From Planctomycetota bacterium (GTDB lineage: Bacteria; Planctomycetota; Planctomycetia; Planctomycetales; Planctomycetaceae), in contig JAJRTM010000138.1 of assembly GCA_024278285.1 (NCBI GenBank), positions 1 through 9,035 of the forward strand: DNA of 9,035 nucleotides. The letters run 5' to 3'. Numbering within the stretch: position 1 is the first letter of the stretch; every line of letters begins with the position of its first letter. The position numbers were made by a program, and so were the translations under genes. This document shows, piece by piece, positions 1 through 5,681 of the stretch. A model generated the notes under the pieces. That model made no database searches and had not been told where the DNA came from. It saw only the letters and a program-made list of their open reading frames with translations.

Positions 1-370
1 GCAGGTTGTGCGACTTCAAAACAGGCCAGGCATGCTCAGAAAAGTCTCGATAAGCATCGTCAAAGGTGATAAGAACAGAGCGAGCCGGCAGTGGAATTTT
101 TCTCTCGATCGCTTCCATGACCGCATGTATGGAAATGACATGATAATTACGAGCGAGTTCTTCCATCTGCCTGGAAAATTCAGCAGGCGTTGCACTAATC
201 ATCCCCGGATGAAGATTTTCAATTCGAGAAGGTTCATCAATGCGATGATAGGTCAACACACGCAGTAAATTCTCGCTGCGGTCATCGATTTGTTCCAGCA
301 ACCGAAGGCAACCTCGAAACAGGCTGCTCTGAACAGAACGGTAGAGAATTGGTTTGACGAAACTGACCAT
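1..370 (-). CDS. Polysaccharide deacetylase (NodB-like), N-terminal part, cut by window edge
   Basis: Reading the minus strand from the ATG at 370-368 gives 123 residues with no stop up to the left edge, so the C-terminal half is missing from the window. Residues 39-44 (LTYHRI) and 102-107 (TFDDAY) match the opening motifs of the NodB homology domain of carbohydrate esterase family 4. The paired Asp residues 104-105 correspond to the catalytic base and a metal ligand of the family. Such enzymes remove N- or O-acetyl groups from sugars in polysaccharides. The N-terminus (MVSFVKPILYRSVQSS) has no convincing signal peptide, so a cytoplasmic or loosely membrane-associated location is possible. 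The start codon overlaps the stop of the upstream ATP-grasp gene (TAATG), which fixes the start and suggests translational coupling. The His-containing metal motifs expected further on cannot be checked here. Confidence 0.88.
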   Translation of the reverse strand, partial: MVSFVKPILYRSVQSSLFRGCLRLLEQIDDRSENLLRVLTYHRIDEPSRIENLHPGMISATPAEFSRQMEELARNYHVISIHAVMEAIERKIPLPARSVLITFDDAYRDFSEHAWPVLKSHNL

Positions 371-1698
371 TATTCATTGACCATCGAGAATGTTTTTCGA
401 GAGATCGAAGAAGTTGTTGATTTTTTACCGGGAATAATTTTTCGTTTCAAAGAGCCTGAAATCTGCCGAGCTTCCCAAAGTGACGGCGACAGATCATCCC
501 ATGCGAACACATCTTGATGATCCTGGAATGTTAACAGGCGTAACCAGTCTAATGCACATTGTGTGAAAGAAATTGAGTTCACATTCCAACCTGATTGCTG
601 AGCAGACACAACAGCCTGAGAATTGAAATATTGTCGCAGCCAGTGCCCGGTCCAGCGTAAATCATTGCGGAGATTTCTGCATCGAACCGCAGGGTGATAA
701 TTAACGTTAAATGTTGTTCGCCCTTCTACCAATAACTCGTAAAGATAAAGCGGAAAGTCTGCACCAGACGCAACGGCAAGCGGTAATGATCCCCAAAACC
801 GGGCGTTTAGTTCGAGGAACCACCACTGCCCGGTATCATCATCCACTCGAAATTCAGCCATCCCGACACCGGTATAATTGAGCTCTTTGATGATTTTTTC
901 GGTTGCCTGGTAAAGTTCCGAGGAGACAGCAACACTTTTACGATAAGTGCTTCCATGACCGGATGTTTCATGCAGCCGTTTGTGCTGATGGACCGCAAGT
1001 AATTCTCCTTCATTCGCCAGGAATTCCAGTCCCACGCCTATCCCCGAAACAAGTGTTTGCAGATGAATACTGGAGCCATTTGAAGAAATGTTTCGGAATA
1101 TTTTCCTTGCATCCTGTGCACACCGGGCGGTCATCACATAGTTTTTACTGCTTGGAGTATCCGGGTTCACAGAACAATCAGGTTTAAGTATCAGCGGATA
1201 AGTCGCAGATTGTAAAAAGCGATCCAGTTCCTCAACATTCCTGCAAATTTCAGAATCAGGAACGGGAATGTTCAAAGAGTGCGCCAAATCCCAAGACTTC
1301 ATTTTGTCGAACGCGGTCTGAAACACTGCATCATTCATCAGGCAAACAGAACCGAATTCTTCAAACGCAGTACGATGCAGCTGAAGGAAAAAGACAAAAC
1401 TTTCTGCAGCCGGGATAACAAGGTCGTAACGATGCGTTTGGATGAGTTCTCGCAAATCGCCAATCCAGGAATCGTCCTCAAGTTCAGGCAATGCAATTTC
1501 GTGAAGATGCCTGATGTACCGCGAGTGAGTTGCTGGTGATTTGGCAGGACACCAGGCAAGATCGGTGATGATGCCACGGCGACCCAACGAACGCACAATT
1601 GGCAAAACGAAGCGCACATCGTGACCAAGCACAAGCACTTTTTTCTTAAGTGTTGTTTTCTCAGACGTTTTTTGGTCAGTGGCTATAATCACGGTCAC
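370..1698 (-). CDS. ATP-grasp domain protein (carboxylate-amine/thiol ligase-like)
   Basis: The protein has 442 residues. An N-terminal Rossmann-like preATP-grasp part starts at about residue 20 (VLVLGHDVRFVLPIVRSLG). The ATP-grasp core follows: DK at 131-132, the ATP-binding strand PLILKPDCS at 168-176 with Lys172, and the Mg-ATP segment MAEFRVDDD at 280-288 followed by FLELNARFWGSL at 294-305. Glu282, Glu296 and Asn298 are placed as the metal ligands of the family. ATP-grasp ligases activate a carboxylate as an acyl phosphate and join it to a nucleophile; the substrate here is unknown. The start is GTG at 1698, directly preceded by an in-frame TGA, with no strong SD. GTG at 1692 or a start near residue 21 is also possible. 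The C-terminal 120 residues are not assigned. The gene lies 39 bp after the GGDEF-like gene and overlaps the deacetylase by one base, so the three probably form one transcript. Confidence 0.88.
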   Translation of the reverse strand: MTVIIATDQKTSEKTTLKKKVLVLGHDVRFVLPIVRSLGRRGIITDLAWCPAKSPATHSRYIRHLHEIALPELEDDSWIGDLRELIQTHRYDLVIPAAESFVFFLQLHRTAFEEFGSVCLMNDAVFQTAFDKMKSWDLAHSLNIPVPDSEICRNVEELDRFLQSATYPLILKPDCSVNPDTPSSKNYVMTARCAQDARKIFRNISSNGSSIHLQTLVSGIGVGLEFLANEGELLAVHQHKRLHETSGHGSTYRKSVAVSSELYQATEKIIKELNYTGVGMAEFRVDDDTGQWWFLELNARFWGSLPLAVASGADFPLYLYELLVEGRTTFNVNYHPAVRCRNLRNDLRWTGHWLRQYFNSQAVVSAQQSGWNVNSISFTQCALDWLRLLTFQDHQDVFAWDDLSPSLWEARQISGSLKRKIIPGKKSTTSSISRKTFSMVNE

Positions 1699-1737
1699 TC
1701 AAATTCTATTCCGAAATATGCAGGAGAAAAAGTTTTC

Positions 1738-2598
1738 TCAAACGGTTTCCTGTAAAACAAACTCTTCCACTGCTTTCTTTTGTGTTTCACACGCTACTTC
1801 CATTTCTTTTTCAGAAGAATTCGAATTCATTGTGCGACTAATTAAGCCGGAAAGAGTAAGTTCTTCGCAGGGGAAAGAGGCTGTTCCTGTTTGGGTAGAT
1901 AATTTCAGAGTCTCCTCACAAAGCGTGCTTAATCGTCTGGTCATTGCTTCGGCTTGTGGTTTGTCCGTTTCGGGAAGCAGGATTAAAAACTTTCCCTCGT
2001 GATAACTAATAATATCGTTTGATTTTGTTTGTGAAGCAAACAGATCAGCGACCTGGCCTTTTAGAATTTGCTTGCCGAGTCGCGAAACCAACTCTTTCAG
2101 GTAGTGATGTAATTCTACTTGTGAACCGGAGTATTTCGGTTCGATAGACACGAGTGAAAGAGGCCTTTCGAATCTGCGAGCTCGTCGAATTTCCCGTTCC
2201 ATTTCTTCTTGTACTGTTTGCTGCGTCTGTAAATTCGAACCACGTCGAAGCATTAGCATTTGTAAAAAAGCATCTTCAAACTGCTTGAGGTGATAACCAA
2301 CCCCGTAAACTAAAACACCAGTGATGATTATCCCGGAAATTTCAACAAACGTTCCCAAGAACCAGTATGAAGTAGCCTCTGTCCCCAGGATTGCCATTGA
2401 TAACAGGTGCGCCAAAACAGTAACGCCAGTCAGCCAGGGGACCAGTGTGTAAGAGATAAGCAAGCCGGAAATAGCCAGCCCAGCCATCAAAAATAATGCC
2501 CACGGATGAATAACAATTACGTCAAACATCATCGGGGTGCTTATCATGAAAAGCATCCCGGCAATTAAACTTGCCAGCCATAACCGCTGCGATGACAT
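1738..2598 (-). CDS. Four-helix membrane protein with degenerate GGDEF-like domain
   Basis: From the ATG at 2598 the protein has 286 residues. Hydrophobic stretches at about 6-30, 32-54, 56-73 and 84-103 predict four membrane helices, followed by a short helical linker and a cytoplasmic domain from about 130. That domain follows the layout of diguanylate cyclases: REIRRARRFERPLSLV at 136-150 resembles the usual first helix and strand, KFLILLPETD at 203-212 matches the strand after the GGDEF loop, and TASFPCEELTLSGLISR at 239-255 matches the late ASFP segment. The signature itself reads HEGKF (200-204) instead of GGDEF, the first metal-site Asp is not evident, and the I-site position reads KSND. 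Cyclase activity is therefore unlikely; a sensory, scaffold or nucleotide-binding role is possible. A TTG at 2631 would add 11 residues, but ATG 2598 has a good SD. The gene leads the block containing the ATP-grasp and deacetylase genes. Confidence 0.8.
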   Translation of the reverse strand: MSSQRLWLASLIAGMLFMISTPMMFDVIVIHPWALFLMAGLAISGLLISYTLVPWLTGVTVLAHLLSMAILGTEATSYWFLGTFVEISGIIITGVLVYGVGYHLKQFEDAFLQMLMLRRGSNLQTQQTVQEEMEREIRRARRFERPLSLVSIEPKYSGSQVELHHYLKELVSRLGKQILKGQVADLFASQTKSNDIISYHEGKFLILLPETDKPQAEAMTRRLSTLCEETLKLSTQTGTASFPCEELTLSGLISRTMNSNSSEKEMEVACETQKKAVEEFVLQETV

Positions 2599-2605
2599 CT
2601 CTAAT

Positions 2606-2610
2606 TCCTT
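2606..2610 (-). promoter_or_regulatory. Ribosome binding site deciding the GGDEF-like gene start
   Basis: AAGGA on the minus strand lies 7 nt before the ATG at 2598. This favours that ATG over the in-frame TTG at 2631, which sits inside the 72-bp repeat copy and has no SD. Confidence 0.6.
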
Positions 2611-2621
2611 CTCATTATTAA

Positions 2622-2693
2622 GATCCAGCAAATAGAATCTGTTAGTATCTTGTCAATGAAATACTGCGAAAAAATGGCAGGATATTTTTGAAA
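2622..2693. repeat. 72-bp direct repeat, copy A
   Basis: The segment matches 2868-2939 at 71 of 72 positions, with the only difference at 2652 (g here, a in copy B at 2898). It ends 24 bp upstream of the preferred ATG of the GGDEF-like gene and abuts inverted repeat 1 on its other side. No significant coding potential is seen in it. Confidence 0.95.
2629..2656 (-). promoter_or_regulatory. Candidate sigma70-type promoter for the GGDEF-like gene
   Basis: On the minus strand a perfect TTGACA (-35, 2656-2651) is followed after 16 nt by TATTTG (2634-2629), which matches only 3 of 6 positions of the -10 consensus. Transcription would begin near 2622, leaving a leader of about 24 nt that contains the SD. 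The element lies wholly within repeat copy A. The second copy has TTGATA at the equivalent place. The weak -10 keeps this tentative. Confidence 0.3.
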
Positions 2694-2834
2694 GCCACAG
2701 AGGGCACAGAGAACTCAGAGAAATAGATTGAAAGATTCAGAGAAACACCAACACCAATTATTTAGGTATTGATTATTTTAAGTCATTTCGATGATTAGAC
2801 TTTTTTCTCTTTTTTCTCTGTGACCTCTGTGGCT
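2693..2834. repeat. Inverted repeat 1 (ccacagagg..cacagag type)
   Basis: The 21-bp arms 2693-2713 and 2814-2834 are reverse complements at 20 of 21 positions, the mismatch being at 2704/2823. They enclose about 100 bp of AT-rich sequence. The arm sequence (agccacagag, then cacagagaa) resembles a widespread intergenic repeat type in environmental bacteria that is often mis-translated as HRGHRE-type peptides. It could fold as a long hairpin in RNA or cruciform DNA, but the large loop and the lack of a suitable T-tract argue against a simple terminator. Confidence 0.85.
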
Positions 2835-2844
2835 AAAACTTATT

Positions 2845-2868
2845 TGGTTCCGGTTTATCCGGGTTAGG
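2845..2868. repeat. Short hairpin repeat, copy 1 (ggttccgg..ccgggttagg)
   Basis: The 24-bp segment matches 3099-3122 at 20 of 24 positions. Both copies keep the outer tggttccgg and ccgggttagg and differ only in the loop, here tttat between ccgg and ccgg. It lies 10 bp after inverted repeat 1 and runs directly into repeat copy B. Confidence 0.75.
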
Positions 2869-2939
2869 ATCCAGCAAATAGAATCTGTTAGTATCTTATC
2901 AATGAAATACTGCGAAAAAATGGCAGGATATTTTTGAAA
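2868..2939. repeat. 72-bp direct repeat, copy B
   Basis: Second copy of the 2622-2693 repeat, offset by 246 bp, with one mismatch at 2898. It is followed, after 5 bp, by a different inverted repeat from the one after copy A. Homologous recombination between A and B would delete 246 bp. Confidence 0.95.
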
Positions 2940-2944
2940 ACTGT

Positions 2945-3072
2945 GTAGGTTAGGCTTTCCAGCCTGACACAATAACTCGAAAACTTTTTGATTCGAAATT
3001 TGGTGTTCGCCGGTAAACCGAAAGGTGATTATGTTGGATACCACATTTGTCAGGCTGGAAAGCCTAACCTAC
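2945..3072. repeat. Inverted repeat 2 (gtaggttaggctttccagcc type)
   Basis: Perfect 25-bp inverted arms at 2945-2969 and 3048-3072 enclose 78 bp. The arms contain aggctttccagcct, itself nearly self-complementary, so each arm could also fold locally. The arm type recalls dispersed repeats of planctomycete genomes; this is recollection, not a search result. No transposase gene is present in the loop, so an autonomous element is excluded and a MITE-like or REP-like element is the alternative. Confidence 0.9.
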
Positions 3073-3098
3073 TTTTTCCTAACACTGACTCTCCTGTC

Positions 3099-3122
3099 TG
3101 GTTCCGGCTATGCCGGGTTAGG
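3099..3122. repeat. Short hairpin repeat, copy 2 (ggttccgg..ccgggttagg)
   Basis: Second copy of the 2845-2868 element. It contains a 5-bp stem ccggc/gccgg (3104-3108 and 3112-3116) around a 3-nt loop. The stem is retained in altered form in copy 1, which suggests the hairpin rather than the loop sequence is what is kept. About 107 bp of plain sequence then separate it from the end of the sugar transferase gene. Confidence 0.75.
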
Positions 3123-3229
3123 TTATCTGGTGTAAAGAACAAGCCTGATGATCTGAACGGGCGAGACTTACCCTTATAAAGGTAGCCCGAAAAATGAGCA
3201 GAGGGGCGAAGAAATTCATCTATGTAATA

Positions 3230-3898
3230 CTAATAGGCGCCCTTGGGATGGAGCACAGCGGAAATGGTCTTAAACAGTAGTGTGAGATCAAACCAGAAAC
3301 TTCGCCGGCGAATATATTCGATGTCCAGTCGTAAGCGATCATCAAAATCGACATCGCTGCGCCCGCTGACCTGCCATAAGCCGGTGATCCCAGGAAGAAC
3401 TTCCAGTCGTTCGGTATGCCAGGTTTTGTAGGTTTGGGCAGCAAAAGATGTTGGCCTTGGCCCGACCAGGCTCATTTCTCCACTAAGAACGTTAAATATT
3501 TGCGGGAGTTCATCTAGGCTGGTTTTTCGCAGAAAACGACCCACTTTTGTTACACGAGGGTCATTTGAGATTTTGAAATCCGGCCAGGACAACTCGTTTA
3601 AGTGCTTTAATTCTGATTTAAGTTGCTCCGCATTGACAACCATCGTGCGCAGCTTAAACATTTTGAACCGCTTCCCTCGCCAGCCGGTTCGTTGTTGGAA
3701 AAAGAAGATTGACCCTGGATTTTCGATCCATAATGCCAAACTGCAAACAGCAATGACGGGGATAACAAATGGAAGCAAAATCAAACACAATACGACATCC
3801 ATAATCCTCTTGGTAATCCTGTATGTCCTGGAACAGCTTCCCAGAGTTTCCATTGCTTCGCCTTCAAGCCAACAACTTTCTGAAGTCAAATCTGCCAT
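3230..3898 (-). CDS. Polyprenyl-phosphate sugar-1-phosphate transferase (bacterial sugar transferase family)
   Basis: The 222 residues form a short, catalytic-domain-only member of the monotopic phosphoglycosyl transferase family (Pfam Bacterial sugar transferase, PglC/WcaJ C-terminal type). KRIMDVV at 30-36 leads into a hydrophobic membrane hairpin at about 34-57. Then come FFQQRTGWRG (66-75), FKLRTM (81-86), SLDELPQIFNVL (127-138) with the catalytic Asp129-Glu130 pair, SLVGPRP (143-149), and GITGLWQVSGRSD (170-182). The family transfers a sugar-1-phosphate from a nucleotide sugar to undecaprenyl phosphate on the cytoplasmic face of the inner membrane, the first step of repeat-unit assembly. 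The sugar cannot be told from sequence. ATG 3898 has only a weak GGA upstream. ATG at 3853 (residue 16), with GAAGG about 7 nt before it, is a real alternative and would still keep the whole domain. It is transcribed away from the Wzz-like gene. Confidence 0.93.
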   Translation of the reverse strand: MADLTSESCWLEGEAMETLGSCSRTYRITKRIMDVVLCLILLPFVIPVIAVCSLALWIENPGSIFFFQQRTGWRGKRFKMFKLRTMVVNAEQLKSELKHLNELSWPDFKISNDPRVTKVGRFLRKTSLDELPQIFNVLSGEMSLVGPRPTSFAAQTYKTWHTERLEVLPGITGLWQVSGRSDVDFDDRLRLDIEYIRRRSFWFDLTLLFKTISAVLHPKGAY

Positions 3899-4220
3899 AT
3901 TCGTTCCACGACACGGTTAAAAAAAAGTTTGCCGACCACCTTATTGTGACCTACTCTTGCAAAGTATAGATCCAAAAAAACAGTGTGGTCTGTTCTTTCT
4001 TTATTACATGAAGACGTTTTTTACAGACTGATGTAGAAGGTTCCCATTGCAGGGGGCTGATGTTTTTGGGGAACAGATTACAGACGACACCCTACCGTGA
4101 TGAAGAATTATTTATTGATGCCTTGTACCAAAATTTGCACTGACAATCCGACTTGTCGGATTAATCTGAATAATCAGTAATGACAAAATAATTGATAGAA
4201 TCTCATTGAAGAGAGATTGC
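3899..4220. other. Divergent intergenic region between the two gene blocks
   Basis: About 320 bp without a credible gene, AT-rich, between the start codons of the sugar transferase (leftward) and the Wzz-like gene (rightward). It must hold the promoters of at least the two divergent first genes. Apart from the 18-bp palindrome at 4145-4162, no strong -35/-10 pair, sigma54 site or riboswitch could be recognised by eye. A runs-of-A stretch lies just upstream of the sugar transferase (3921-3927). Confidence 0.7.
4145..4162. promoter_or_regulatory. Perfect 18-bp palindrome, operator candidate
   Basis: AATCCGAC and GTCGGATT form perfect 8-bp half-sites around TT, centred about 67 bp before the Wzz-like start. 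The form fits a dimeric regulator site. It could also be a hairpin in the leader RNA if transcription starts upstream. It is not followed by a T-tract, so a terminator is unlikely. Confidence 0.4.
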
Positions 4221-5681
4221 ATGATGAATGAAACAACGCTCACTCAAATTTATTTTGGGGCGATCAAAAAATGGTGGGGGTTATTATTTGCAGCGGCTGC
4301 TTGTGCAATCGTTCCTGCAGTCTTGTATTTGCAAAACACAGATTCGATATTTGAAACTCAAATTCGGACATTAATTCAAAACAACGGACTCGCTGTTGAT
4401 GCAAGTAAAACACACAGTAAGGATAAGAATTTCCTCTCGACACAATCTGAAATCATTCGCAGCCCGTTAATCATCAGGCGTTCTTTTGACATCTTGTCCC
4501 CTGCTTCGAGTCTGGAACTAGATGTTGATCCGGTCGTACACGTAACGAAAAGGCTTTTTGTCAGTCCCCTTGTTTCGACCGACATCGTGCGACTTTCTTA
4601 CCGTGACAGCGATCCGAAACGATCCGTACTTCGGCTTCAGGCAATTATCGAAAGTTATCAGCAGTATCTTCAAGAAGTTGAACAAAGCACATCTGATGAA
4701 ACAGTTGAATTACTTGAAAAACAGCAGATCAAACTTACTCAGCAACGAGACTTTCTGGAAAAATCACTGGCCGAACTCCGACAGGAAAGCCCGTTTATTG
4801 GAGAAATGCGAGATAGCATTCGCACAGAAACAACGACTCTCAAAGGACTTACCAACCGCTTGATTGTAGCAAGTTCAAAAAGCTCTCACTTGGAAAGCAT
4901 TTTGAAAACTCAGCAGCATTCAAGTTCACCCCTGGCTTCTGTGGCGATGCAAATTGGGAATATCAATGCAGAGATGTCCCGATCTCTACGAGATTTGCAG
5001 AGCAATTTATCGCAGGCAGAATCTGATGTTCAAAAAATTTCCCGTGTTTTTGGCCCTCTTCATCCCGAACGAAAGCAGGCAGAAGACCGCGCCAATGCTC
5101 TGGAGTCGCAATATTCTAATGCGTTAAGCCAGGCTGCGATTTCAATGAAGCAGCAACTCGAAATTGCGAAGTCTGAACAAGCTCATCTTCAAAAACTTCA
5201 CGATGAGGAACGAAACCGGTTAAGTACACTGGATGCTTTTTTGCTGCGAGAGGAAAAATTAAATTCCGAATTGAATCGTGTCAATCAATCTTATGAATCA
5301 ACGGTTGCCCAGGTACGCCAAAAACAACTTAACAAACAGGCGTTAGCAGGTGGCCAGGTTTCTATCGTCGTGCAAGTTCTTGATGAGTTCACGATCCCTC
5401 AAACCCCGGTCTGGCCTCAACCGATTCCACTTTTAATCTCATGCGGTTTCCTCGGATTACTTCTGGGATTCATTGTGATTGTCTTCATCGAAAAACTTCC
5501 ACTGCCGGGGATGCAATCATTTGATTCGGTTATTTCAGAAGAAACAGAGACGTCTCGGGAAAACATATCGGCGACAGGAAGACATAATCTGGATTCGTAT
5601 ATTCAACAGCAGGAAAAACAACCGCAACATCCTCAACCTGTTTCGAGTGCAGGGATCACAGGAGAAACATTATTAAGATGA
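4221..5681 (+). CDS. Wzz/GumC-like polysaccharide chain-length determinant without kinase domain
   Basis: From ATG 4221 the protein has 486 residues. A first membrane helix lies at about 19-37 after an amphipathic start. The periplasmic Wzz-type domain follows, with SEIIRSPLIIRRSFDIL at 76-92. A long coiled-coil region spans roughly 140-375 and contains FGPLHPERKQA at 277-287, a GumC-type feature. The Pro-rich PQTPVWPQPIP at 393-403 precedes the second membrane helix at 402-423. A polar tail of about 60 residues ends the protein; it has no Walker A motif or tyrosine cluster, so the BY-kinase part of Wzc-type proteins is absent. Such proteins oligomerise in the inner membrane and set polymer length during Wzy-dependent export. 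An in-frame TTG at 4206 would add five residues; GAGAG just before ATG 4221/4224 favours those. The stop overlaps the next start (ATGA). Confidence 0.9.
   Translation: MMNETTLTQIYFGAIKKWWGLLFAAAACAIVPAVLYLQNTDSIFETQIRTLIQNNGLAVDASKTHSKDKNFLSTQSEIIRSPLIIRRSFDILSPASSLELDVDPVVHVTKRLFVSPLVSTDIVRLSYRDSDPKRSVLRLQAIIESYQQYLQEVEQSTSDETVELLEKQQIKLTQQRDFLEKSLAELRQESPFIGEMRDSIRTETTTLKGLTNRLIVASSKSSHLESILKTQQHSSSPLASVAMQIGNINAEMSRSLRDLQSNLSQAESDVQKISRVFGPLHPERKQAEDRANALESQYSNALSQAAISMKQQLEIAKSEQAHLQKLHDEERNRLSTLDAFLLREEKLNSELNRVNQSYESTVAQVRQKQLNKQALAGGQVSIVVQVLDEFTIPQTPVWPQPIPLLISCGFLGLLLGFIVIVFIEKLPLPGMQSFDSVISEETETSRENISATGRHNLDSYIQQQEKQPQHPQPVSSAGITGETLLR

Noticed and set aside
2778..3044. An 88-codon minus-strand open frame containing the peptide HRGHREKREK
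   Set aside because: It lies across inverted repeat 1, repeat copy B and inverted repeat 2. HRGHRE-type peptides are typical false translations of ccacagag repeats, and there is no family resemblance.
2945..3072. Inverted repeat 2 as the ends of an insertion sequence
   Set aside because: The 78-bp interior has no room for a transposase and no flanking target duplication was evident.
2988..3179. A 63-codon plus-strand open frame in the repeat region
   Set aside because: Its codons come from inverted repeat 2 and the short hairpin repeat; no RBS and no recognisable protein.
3169..3184. Near-palindrome TACCCTTATAAAGGTA downstream of the sugar transferase, considered as a terminator
   Set aside because: It has one mismatch, no loop and no following T-tract on the minus strand, so it does not fit an intrinsic terminator.
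3963..3968. TATACT on the minus strand as a -10 box for the sugar transferase
   Set aside because: No acceptable -35 hexamer is found 16-18 nt upstream, so a lone hexamer in AT-rich DNA is not enough.
4021..4085. Direct repeat TTACAGAC at 4021-4028 and 4078-4085 in the divergent region
   Set aside because: A single 8-bp match within about 300 bp is expected by chance at this frequency.
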